Part shown: piece by piece, positions 1 to 5,661 of the stretch
Numbering within the stretch: position 1 is the stretch's first letter
Layout of the letters: the number at the start of each line of letters is the position of its first letter
NCBI GenBank assembly: GCA_030637205.1
Contig: DAOVVL010000130.1
Coordinates: 1 to 6,230 of the forward strand
From: Thalassospiraceae bacterium
GTDB taxonomy: Bacteria > Pseudomonadota > Alphaproteobacteria > Rhodospirillales > Magnetovibrionaceae
Length of the DNA: 6,230 nt
Direction of reading: 5' to 3'
Translations under genes and position numbers: made by a program
The notes under the pieces: model-generated
Seen by the model: the letters and a program-made list of their open reading frames with translations, nothing else
What the model was told of the DNA's origin: nothing
Database searches by the model: none

Positions 1-1492
1 CAGGGCCGTGGTTACGCCGCAAGACCTCGCCGCAACAGATGGTGAAGGGCGCTTAGTTTGTGGGCTGAACTACCATGACCCAGAAGCCGTGGCTGATGAT
101 GGCGTTGCCATCAAGTCTGAATTTTTGAAAGGCCTTTCGGTTGATGAGGCAAAATCTGCAGCAATACAAAAACTGAAATCACAGGGCGCCGGCGAAGGAA
201 CGGTGCAGTACCGACTGCGCGACTGGGGCGTTTCACGCCAACGCTACTGGGGCTGCCCGATCCCGATTATCCGCTGTGATCACTGTGGTGAAGTGCCGGT
301 CCCCGAAGCGGAACTGCCGGTGGAACTGCCCGACGATGTCGAACTGGGTGGGGCCGGAAACCCGCTTGATACACACCCGACGTGGAAGCATGTTTCGTGC
401 CCGACGTGTGGAAAGGATGCGGTGCGTGAAACCGATACGTTCGATACCTTCTTTGAAAGTTCGTGGTATTTTGCGCGCTTTGCATCCCCCCATTCAGATA
501 TCGCGTTTGAAAAAAGCGCCGCTGATTACTGGTTGCCGGTCGATCAATATATTGGCGGGATCGAACACGCGGTTTTGCATCTGTTGTATTCGCGCTTTTT
601 CACGCGCGCCTTAAAAGACTGCGGCTATATCAACATCAAGGAACCGTTCGCCGGCCTGATGACCCAGGGTATGATCTGTCACGAAACCTACCGCGCAAAA
701 GACGGTAGCTGGCTAACGCCGATTGAAGCCGAAGGCCGCACGGACGTAACCGTGGGACGTTCGGAAAAAATGTCCAAATCGAAAAAGAACGTCATTGATC
801 CGGAAACAATTATTGGAGATTTTGGCGCCGATACCGCGCGCCTGTTCATGCTATCTGACAGCCCGCCGGATCGCGACCTGGACTGGACCGACGCCGGTAT
901 CGAAGGGGCGTGGCGATATGTCGGCAAACTGTGGCGGCTGATCACGGAAAATCTGGCGAACCTGCCCGCGAGCAATACCCCTGCGCCTGAAAACCTCGAC
1001 GACACGCTTGATGCCGTTCATCGCCAGATCCACAAAACCATCGCCGCCGTCACCCATGATCTCGATACCTTTCATTTCAACAAGGCCGTCGCGCGCATTC
1101 GCGAACTGACCAACGCGCTGGAAGGCCTTTCTGAGGCCAGTGATGACGCCCAGTGGCTGAGGCGTAAAGGGTTTGATGCGGTGGTGAAACTGATCGGGCC
1201 GATGCTGCCGCATCTGGGTGAAGAGCTGTGGCACGTGTTGGGCCATGAAAATCTTTTGGCCGACGAGCCGTGGCCGGTTGCCAGCGATGCTTTATTGGAA
1301 GACGATACGGTGACCATCGCGGTTCAGGTCATGGGCAAGCTGCGCGCGACCATCGAGCTTGCTAAAGACTGTGACCCGGCCGAAGCCGAAGCCGCCGCGC
1401 TGGCCATGCCCAATGTGCAGGCGGCCATGAGCGGCAAGACGCCGAAAAAAGTTATCGTGGTACCCAACAGGATTATCAATGTCGTCATATAA
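1..1492 (+). CDS. leuS: Leucyl-tRNA synthetase, C-terminal part (5' end outside window)
   Basis: Cytoplasmic class Ia aminoacyl-tRNA synthetase that joins leucine to tRNA-Leu using ATP. The reading frame is open from base 2, giving 496 codons of a protein usually near 850-870 residues, so the Rossmann HIGH motif and most of the CP1 editing domain lie to the left. Visible parts in order: the end of the editing domain, then the family signature RLRDWGVSRQRYWG at 212-253, where the chain returns to the catalytic core; a zinc-ribbon-like module with cysteine pairs CDHC (275-286) and CPTC (398-409); the core stretch EHAVLHLLYSRFF; KMSKS at 767-781 for adenylate formation; the helical anticodon-binding domain; and a C-terminal tRNA-contacting domain ending KVIVVPNRIINVVI. 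The stop codon overlaps the lptE start by 14 bases, suggesting one transcript and translational coupling. No key residue of the visible part is missing. The identity is very secure. Confidence 0.98.
   Translation, partial: RAVVTPQDLAATDGEGRLVCGLNYHDPEAVADDGVAIKSEFLKGLSVDEAKSAAIQKLKSQGAGEGTVQYRLRDWGVSRQRYWGCPIPIIRCDHCGEVPVPEAELPVELPDDVELGGAGNPLDTHPTWKHVSCPTCGKDAVRETDTFDTFFESSWYFARFASPHSDIAFEKSAADYWLPVDQYIGGIEHAVLHLLYSRFFTRALKDCGYINIKEPFAGLMTQGMICHETYRAKDGSWLTPIEAEGRTDVTVGRSEKMSKSKKNVIDPETIIGDFGADTARLFMLSDSPPDRDLDWTDAGIEGAWRYVGKLWRLITENLANLPASNTPAPENLDDTLDAVHRQIHKTIAAVTHDLDTFHFNKAVARIRELTNALEGLSEASDDAQWLRRKGFDAVVKLIGPMLPHLGEELWHVLGHENLLADEPWPVASDALLEDDTVTIAVQVMGKLRATIELAKDCDPAEAEAAALAMPNVQAAMSGKTPKKVIVVPNRIINVVI
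1469..1472 (+). promoter_or_regulatory. Ribosome binding site of lptE inside leuS
   Basis: AGGA lies 6 bases before the lptE ATG, inside the last codons of leuS. It supports the overlapping start at 1479 and implies that lptE is translated from the leuS message. Confidence 0.65.
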
Positions 1493-2018
1493 AACCCGCG
1501 CTGTGTCCATGACCGCTGTCGCATTGCTTGCGGTGGCGCTAAGTGCGTGCGGCTATCGCCCGCTCTATGGAAACTCAAGCATCAACCCCGGCCTGCAAAG
1601 CGATTTAAGCACAGTCAAGGTTGCGCCCATTGCTGATCGACCGGGACAAATCCTGCACACCGAACTGGTGCGTCGTTTTAATCCCACGGGCGCCAATTCG
1701 GCCACAGCTTACAGGTTGAAGGTCACGCTTTCGCAAAACATTCAGAAACTGGCTGTACTGCAAAACACATCTGCTACGCGTGCCAACCTGAACCTGACGG
1801 CAACTTACACGCTCATTCAAAACAACACCGGGAACAAAATACGCGAAGGGCGCTTGCGTGCCGTCGCCAGTTACAACCTGATCGACAGCGACTATGCAAC
1901 GCGGATCGCAGAAGATGATGCCCGTGAGCGCGCGCTCAAAAGTCTGGCCGAACAACTGCACCAACAAGTCGCCTTTTATTTACATAGCCAAAACCAGCCC
2001 AACCCTGACGGATCTTAA
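1479..2018 (+). CDS. lptE: LPS-assembly lipoprotein LptE
   Basis: Outer-membrane lipoprotein that acts with the LptD barrel as the LPS translocon, inserting LPS into the outer leaflet. The 179-residue product opens with a short charged n-region (K5, R7), a hydrophobic stretch (about residues 8-21) and the lipobox LSAC, so signal peptidase II should cut before Cys24. The mature start CGYRPLYG is the hallmark of alphaproteobacterial LptE. The remainder is a single small alpha/beta domain rich in Asn, Gln and Thr, with a helical C-terminal stretch (DDARERALKSLAEQLHQQVAFYL) typical of the family. The start at 1479 is preferred because AGGA at 1469-1472 stands 6 bases upstream and because the alternative Met11 would lose the charged n-region. 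The gene overlaps leuS by 14 bases in another frame and precedes holA, the same order as in E. coli. Sequence conservation in this family is low, so the call rests on lipobox, motif and synteny together. Confidence 0.93.
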   Translation: MSSYKTRAVSMTAVALLAVALSACGYRPLYGNSSINPGLQSDLSTVKVAPIADRPGQILHTELVRRFNPTGANSATAYRLKVTLSQNIQKLAVLQNTSATRANLNLTATYTLIQNNTGNKIREGRLRAVASYNLIDSDYATRIAEDDARERALKSLAEQLHQQVAFYLHSQNQPNPDGS

Positions 2019-2045
2019 ACCCACCCAACCCCAACGAGAGCGCCT

Positions 2046-3077
2046 ATGAAAATCACCGGCCAGCGCATTAAATCTTTTATGGCTTCGCCGGATGATGGCC
2101 TTCGTGCCATTTTGATTTATGGCCCTGATAGCGGACTGGTAAAGGAACGTGCAGAAATTTTGGCGCGTGGCCGGGTCGAAGACCTGAACGACCCGTTTGG
2201 CGTGGTGGAAATATCCGGCTCTGAACTTAAAGCCGACCCGGCACGGCTTGCAGACGAAGCCAGCGCCATGACGCTGGGCGGCGGCGGGCGCGTGGTGCGG
2301 GTACGCGCTGCCACAGACGTCTGCAAGGATGCGTGTAAATCTTTTCTCGAACTGGGTACGCCGGCCGAAGCGCTGGTCCTGATCGAAGGCGCTGAGCTGG
2401 GGCCGAGATCATCTTTGCGCAAACTATTTGAAGGCGCAAAAAACGCTGCGGCCCTGCCGTGTTACACAGACGATGCAAGGTCGCTGCCGGACGTGATCCG
2501 CGAAACCTTGAAGCCCCATCAATTAACGGTTAGCCGCGACGCCATGTCGTTGTTACTGCAAAGTCTGGGGGCCGATCGTGGCCTGACACGCGGCGAGCTG
2601 GAAAAGCTTGCGTTATATAAAGGCGCGCCCGGCGAAATTTCAATCGATGATGTACGCGCCGCCATCGGCGATGCCGCTAAGACCACGCTGGATGACGTGG
2701 TGTATGCGGCCGCCAGCGGCGACATGCAAAAGCTTGATCGGGGATTGGGCCGCACCTTTGATGAAGGTGTGCACGCGGTTGCCGTGGTGCGTGCCGCGGA
2801 ACGCCATTTCCAGCGCCTGCATCTGGCGCGTGGCCACATGGATGGCGGCAAGTCAGCCCAGGATGCCATGAAAAGCCTGCGCCCGCCGATCATCTTCATG
2901 CGCGCAGACCAGTTCCGAGCGCAACTGAACCTGTGGCCCGGGGCGCGGTTGACGCGCGCGTTTGATATACTGACGCAGGCGGAACTTGATTGCAAAACCA
3001 CCGCCCTTCCCGCAGAAGCCATTTGTGGCCGCGCGCTGATCCAGATCGGACAGGCGGCTAAAGCTGCAAGACGATAA
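2046..3077 (+). CDS. holA: DNA polymerase III subunit delta (clamp loader)
   Basis: Delta subunit of the DnaX clamp-loader complex, which opens the beta sliding clamp and places it on primed DNA during replication. The product is 343 residues, the normal family length. The N-terminal AAA+-like domain (about 1-140) contains YGPDSGLVKERA at residues 25-36, the degenerate P-loop region of delta, which lacks a GKT and does not bind ATP; this is normal for delta. The middle lid domain carries the conserved stretch LGADRGLTRGELEKLALY (174-191). The C-terminal helical collar domain includes RPPIIFMRADQF (279-290) and the near-terminal KTTALPAEAICGRALI (317-332), both typical of alphaproteobacterial HolA. 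The ATG at 2046 has only a modest purine-rich leader (ACGAGAG, 2034-2040), and the 27-base gap after lptE suggests the same operon. In E. coli nadD follows holA; here the next gene is parB, convergent. Confidence 0.96.
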   Translation: MKITGQRIKSFMASPDDGLRAILIYGPDSGLVKERAEILARGRVEDLNDPFGVVEISGSELKADPARLADEASAMTLGGGGRVVRVRAATDVCKDACKSFLELGTPAEALVLIEGAELGPRSSLRKLFEGAKNAAALPCYTDDARSLPDVIRETLKPHQLTVSRDAMSLLLQSLGADRGLTRGELEKLALYKGAPGEISIDDVRAAIGDAAKTTLDDVVYAAASGDMQKLDRGLGRTFDEGVHAVAVVRAAERHFQRLHLARGHMDGGKSAQDAMKSLRPPIIFMRADQFRAQLNLWPGARLTRAFDILTQAELDCKTTALPAEAICGRALIQIGQAAKAARR

Positions 3078-3084
3078 GTCGGTC

Positions 3085-3124
3085 AAAATTTCCCATAAAC
3101 TGCGCAGTTGTAAGGTTTAGGAAA
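3085..3124 (-). terminator. Weak terminator-like stem after parB
   Basis: Read on the - strand, about 24 bases past the parB stop, TTTCC-TAAAC can pair with GTTTA-(tg)-GGAAA: a 10-bp stem with a 2-base bulge and a 14-base loop, followed directly by TTTT. The stem has only three GC pairs and the T-run is short, so it would be a weak intrinsic terminator. The + strand side lacks a T-run, so it would serve parB rather than holA. The rest of the 70-base convergent gap shows nothing clear. Rho-dependent termination is the alternative. Confidence 0.3.
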
Positions 3125-3147
3125 ATACGCCTATGCCGGGTAGCGGC

Positions 3148-4038
3148 TTACTCGCCGCCCTTCATCAAGCGCGCCAGCACACCGTCGAGCTGTTCCAGAT
3201 TTTCATAATGGATCACCAGCGAGCCGCGGCCTTTGTTGTCGCGCACTTCAACCTTCAGGCCCAACTGGTTGGTCAGGTCGCGTTCCAGCGCCAGCGTGTC
3301 TGAATCTTTATGCTTCGGTGTTTTGGTTTTTTTAGCCCCGCCCGTGCCGTCGTCTTTCCCGGCTTTGACCAGTGCTTCGGTCTGGCGAACGTTGAGGCCC
3401 TTTTTCACCACATCCTTGGCGATAGTCAAAATCGCGGCCTCGTCGCCGGCGCCCAAAAGTGCGCGCGCGTGTCCGGCTGACAGGCGGCCATCATCCAGCA
3501 TTGCTTTTACATCTTCGGGAAGACTTAAAAGTCGCAACATGTTGGCCACGTGGCTACGGCTTTTGCCCAGCACATCGGCCAATGCTTCCTGGGTGTGGTT
3601 GAACTCGTCTTGCAGGCGCTTATAACCTTGGGACTCTTCGAGCGGCGACAGGTCCTGGCGTTGCAGGTTTTCAATCAGCGCCACTTCCAGCGTTTCGCGA
3701 TCATCGAAATCATGCACAATCACGGGAAGCTCGTGAAGCTGTGCCAGTTGGGCCGCGCGCCAGCGTCGCTCACCGGCAATGATTTCAAAGCCGCCGACTT
3801 TATCGGGGTGCGGGCGTACCAACAAAGGTTGCAGCACGCCTTTTTCGCGAATGGAATTGGCAAGGTTTTGCAGTTCGTCCTCGGCAAAGCCGTGACGGGG
3901 CTGGAACTTGCCGGGATACAGGTTGGTTACCGCGACTTGTTTTTCAAGCGCGCCTTTATCCAGTTCGCCAAAATCGGCATCGTCGTCACCCAACAGTGCC
4001 GACAAGCCGCGCCCCAAACCTTTTTTCTTATCCGCCAT
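3148..4038 (-). CDS. parB: Chromosome partitioning protein ParB (parS-binding CTPase clamp)
   Basis: Centromere-binding protein that loads at parS, closes as a CTP-dependent sliding clamp, spreads along nearby DNA and stimulates ParA ATPase to drive origin segregation. With the ATG at 4038 it has 296 residues, usual for the family. In order (numbered from the ATG): the ParA-contacting N-terminal motif KGLGRGLSALL (6-16); the N-terminal CTPase domain with FQPR (45-48), GERRWRAA (89-96) and ENLQR (123-127), the CTP-binding and gating boxes; a helix-turn-helix region, TQEALADVLGKSRSHVANMLRL (149-170), that reads parS; a Lys/Gly/Asp-rich linker (about 225-248); and a C-terminal dimerisation domain. 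GTG at 4041 is an alternative start, one codon earlier: AAGGTGAG (4051-4058) is 9 bases from the GTG and 12 from the ATG, so spacing slightly favours GTG while codon preference favours ATG. It follows parA by about 38 bases and is surely in the same operon. Confidence 0.97.
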   Translation of the reverse strand: MADKKKGLGRGLSALLGDDDADFGELDKGALEKQVAVTNLYPGKFQPRHGFAEDELQNLANSIREKGVLQPLLVRPHPDKVGGFEIIAGERRWRAAQLAQLHELPVIVHDFDDRETLEVALIENLQRQDLSPLEESQGYKRLQDEFNHTQEALADVLGKSRSHVANMLRLLSLPEDVKAMLDDGRLSAGHARALLGAGDEAAILTIAKDVVKKGLNVRQTEALVKAGKDDGTGGAKKTKTPKHKDSDTLALERDLTNQLGLKVEVRDNKGRGSLVIHYENLEQLDGVLARLMKGGE

Positions 4039-4050
4039 CACTTTTATACA

Positions 4051-4058
4051 CTCACCTT
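4051..4058 (-). promoter_or_regulatory. Strong ribosome binding site of parB
   Basis: AAGGTGAG on the - strand is a close match to the anti-Shine-Dalgarno complement. It stands 9 bases before GTG (4041-4039) and 12 before ATG (4038-4036). A 10-base palindrome, CTTTGCAAAG (4056-4065), overlaps its upstream end but is too compact to be a convincing hairpin. Confidence 0.6.
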
Positions 4059-4076
4059 TGCAAAGCCCGGTCGCGA

Positions 4077-4952
4077 TTATACAACACTGTGGCCTTCGCG
4101 TTTTAAAACTTCACCTGCCAAATGCAAATACGCCTGAGAACCCCGGCACGCCATGTCGTACATCAACACCGGTTTGCCAAACGACGGCGCTTCGGAAACG
4201 CGAACGTTTCTCGGGATCACGGTTTTGTAAACCTTGTCACCAAAATGTTCGCGCACGTCGCTTGCAACCTGATCGGACAAATTATTTCGCTTGTCATACA
4301 TGGTCAGCACGATGCCCTGAATTTCAAGTTCCGGGTTGAACGCTTTTTTCACGCGCTCAATGGTCTTGATCAAATGGCTGACGCCTTCCAGTGCAAAAAA
4401 TTCGCACTGCAACGGAACCAGCACCGCTTGCGCCGCGATCAACGCGTTCAACGTCAACAACCCCAGCGCCGGGGGGCAGTCGATAAAAATGTAATCATAT
4501 TCAGCACTGTGATCGGCCAACGCAGATTTCAAACGCGTTTCGCGTTCTTCCACATCCACCAGTTCCAGCTCGGCGCCCGAAAGGTCCATGCCCGCGGGCA
4601 CGATATCCAGACCCGGGATTCCAGTGGCGTGAACCGCCTCTTTTAAAGAGGCCCCGCCGATGACCACCTGATAGGTGTCGATCTTGCGCATCCGTCGATC
4701 AATGCCCAGCCCGGTTGATGCATTGCCCTGGGGATCGAGATCGATCAGCAGCACTTTTTGTTTCACCGCCGCCAGTGCCGTGGCCAGATTGATGGTCGTG
4801 GTGGTTTTGCCGACCCCGCCCTTCTGGTTGGCAACCGCAATGATCCGCGCGCCCTTGCCCGCATCAGCCTCTGCGGCATTATCAAACAGGGCGTCGGTCT
4901 CTTCAAGCGGGTTCATATCATCATTCATTCGTCGGTCATTCATGTAAGCCAT
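4077..4952 (-). CDS. parA: Chromosome partitioning ATPase ParA
   Basis: Deviant-Walker ATPase that binds the nucleoid non-specifically as an ATP dimer and is released by ParB-parS, pulling the replicated origin across the cell. Motifs in the 291-residue product: deviant Walker A KGGVGKT (44-50), with the signature lysine K44 and catalytic-site K49; Walker A' LLIDLDPQGN (68-77); Walker B YIFIDCPP (154-161); and the conserved late stretches IPRNVRVSEAPSFGKPV (247-262) and GSQAYLHLA (271-279). The N-terminus carries about 35 residues before the first beta strand, longer and more acidic than in many chromosomal ParAs, with in-frame ATGs at residues 1, 4, 9 and 13. The first ATG lies 3 bases after the rsmG stop (TAA-TCA-ATG) and lacks a visible Shine-Dalgarno, so it may depend on reinitiation by ribosomes finishing rsmG, or a downstream ATG may be the true start. 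The identity is secure; the start is not. Confidence 0.97.
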   Translation of the reverse strand: MAYMNDRRMNDDMNPLEETDALFDNAAEADAGKGARIIAVANQKGGVGKTTTTINLATALAAVKQKVLLIDLDPQGNASTGLGIDRRMRKIDTYQVVIGGASLKEAVHATGIPGLDIVPAGMDLSGAELELVDVEERETRLKSALADHSAEYDYIFIDCPPALGLLTLNALIAAQAVLVPLQCEFFALEGVSHLIKTIERVKKAFNPELEIQGIVLTMYDKRNNLSDQVASDVREHFGDKVYKTVIPRNVRVSEAPSFGKPVLMYDMACRGSQAYLHLAGEVLKREGHSVV

Positions 4953-4954
4953 TG

Positions 4955-4984
4955 ATTATAAAGGGGAAATATCAGTTAGCTCAA
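4955..4984 (-). promoter_or_regulatory. Candidate sigma-70 promoter for parAB at the end of rsmG
   Basis: On the - strand TTGAGC (4984-4979, 4 of 6 to the -35 consensus) is followed after 18 bases by a perfect TATAAT (4960-4955), which contains the rsmG stop codon. A start about 7 bases downstream would fall near 4948, just inside the first annotated parA codons, so its transcript could only use the ATG at residue 4 (nearly leaderless), 9 or 13. The AT-rich stop region can produce a TATAAT by chance, and the -35 is imperfect. Confidence 0.35.
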
Positions 4985-5585
4985 GTATAGCCGCACCCGG
5001 TTCGGTCACACTGGGGACCGGCTTGGCGCGCATCTTCCAGCGTTTTTGCGCCTCGGTCAATTCCTCCTGCCAGCGTTTTCCCTTTAAAAATAAGCATTTC
5101 CCTGTGGATATCCTGTGGGGAACCGCCAGCGCGATCAATTTTTCCAGTGGCGCCAGGGCCCGTGCGACAATCACGTCAGCCCCGATGGGCCTCACTTTTT
5201 CGATACGATCCGCATGCACCACGGCCCCTGCCTCACACGCCCGAATAACGGTGGATAAAAATGTGGATTTCCGCTGATCACTTTCCAATAAATGCACTTC
5301 GCGGCCACACCCCATGATCGCCAGAACCAGCCCCGGAAACCCGGCCCCCGATCCCAGGTCCGCCACCACATCGTCAGGCTTGATATGTTGGGCCAGCTGG
5401 GCACTGTCAAGGAAATGCCGCCGCCACACATCTTTCAAGGTTTCCGGCCCCACCAGATTAATCGCCGGTTGCCATTTGGCCAGAAGCTCGCCGTAGGTTT
5501 GCAGCCGCGCCAACGTGGCGTCGTCAACCCCGCTCTCAGTCTGGAATTCTTTTGCGGTCATGGGGTCAGTCATCGGCTTGGTCAT
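4956..5585 (-). CDS. rsmG: 16S rRNA (guanine-527-N7)-methyltransferase RsmG (GidB)
   Basis: SAM-dependent enzyme that methylates N7 of G527 (E. coli numbering) in the 530 loop of 16S rRNA, in the cytoplasm; in other bacteria its loss gives low-level streptomycin resistance. The 209-residue length is typical. Visible features: an N-terminal helical part with YGELLAKWQPAINLVGP (31-47) and RRHFLDSAQL (55-64), both family hallmarks; SAM-binding motif I VADLGSGAGFPG (74-85); the acidic end of strand 2, LLESDQRKSTFL (99-110); ARALAPLEKL (141-150); and LFLKGK (165-170) near the C-terminus. The ATG at 5585 is followed by in-frame ATGs at residues 5 and 9. A possible Shine-Dalgarno, GAAAGGA (5598-5604), is 12 bases from the first ATG, a rather long spacing. 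Upstream lie parS and mnmG; downstream parA begins 3 bases after the stop, so rsmG probably leads into the parAB message. Confidence 0.96.
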   Translation of the reverse strand: MTKPMTDPMTAKEFQTESGVDDATLARLQTYGELLAKWQPAINLVGPETLKDVWRRHFLDSAQLAQHIKPDDVVADLGSGAGFPGLVLAIMGCGREVHLLESDQRKSTFLSTVIRACEAGAVVHADRIEKVRPIGADVIVARALAPLEKLIALAVPHRISTGKCLFLKGKRWQEELTEAQKRWKMRAKPVPSVTEPGAAILELTDISPL

Positions 5586-5612
5586 GGCTGGCGGCGATCC
5601 TTTCAGGTGCGC

Positions 5613-5632
5613 AATGTTTCACGTGAAACATT
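5613..5632. other. parS: parS centromere site bound by ParB
   Basis: TGTTTCACGTGAAACA at 5615-5630 is an exact match to the canonical bacterial parS consensus, and the perfect palindrome extends two bases further on each side to 20 bases (5613-5632). It sits in the 76-base gap between the mnmG stop and the rsmG start. Matching parA and parB genes lie directly downstream, and the ParB here keeps the helix-turn-helix and CTP boxes needed to load on it. A perfect 20-base palindrome is expected by chance about 0.006 times in a window of this size. This position for parS is known from other alphaproteobacteria. It marks the window as origin-proximal. Confidence 0.95.
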
Positions 5633-5661
5633 AGCACACCCAGCCCTCGCCTCAATACCGC

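Noticed and set aside
230..237. parS-like half-site GTTTCACG in leuS (another, CGTGAAAC, at 425-432)
   Set aside because: Only one arm matches in each case, and the first encodes part of the invariant GVSRQR motif of LeuRS. No second full or near-full parS was found in the window.
4044..4052. Single-mismatch DnaA box TTATACACT between parA and parB (similar TGATACACA at 367-375)
   Set aside because: Isolated single-mismatch 9-mers are expected several times in a window of this size. These show no clustering.
4042..4076. Possible promoter for parB (TATAAA on the - strand just before the start)
   Set aside because: No acceptable -35 lies at the right distance, and transcription would begin at or after the start codon. 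Co-transcription with parA explains parB expression.
3550..4137. 195-codon open frame on the + strand opposite parB and the parA end
   Set aside because: It is antisense to conserved ParB and ParA motifs, lacks family features, and is explained by GC-biased codon usage in the true genes.
4195..4210. Inverted repeat GAAACG-CGAA-CGTTTC in parA
   Set aside because: The arms face the opposite way from parS and encode the conserved NVRVSE motif of ParA, so protein constraint explains them.
4531..4540. 10-base palindrome AAACGCGTTT in parA
   Set aside because: About six 10-base palindromes are expected by chance in a window of this length, and it has no supporting context.
5618..5653. Possible - strand promoter before rsmG (TTGAGG, 17 bases, AATGTT)
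   Set aside because: The -10 matches only 3 of 6 positions and overlaps parS. It is too weak to list as a feature.
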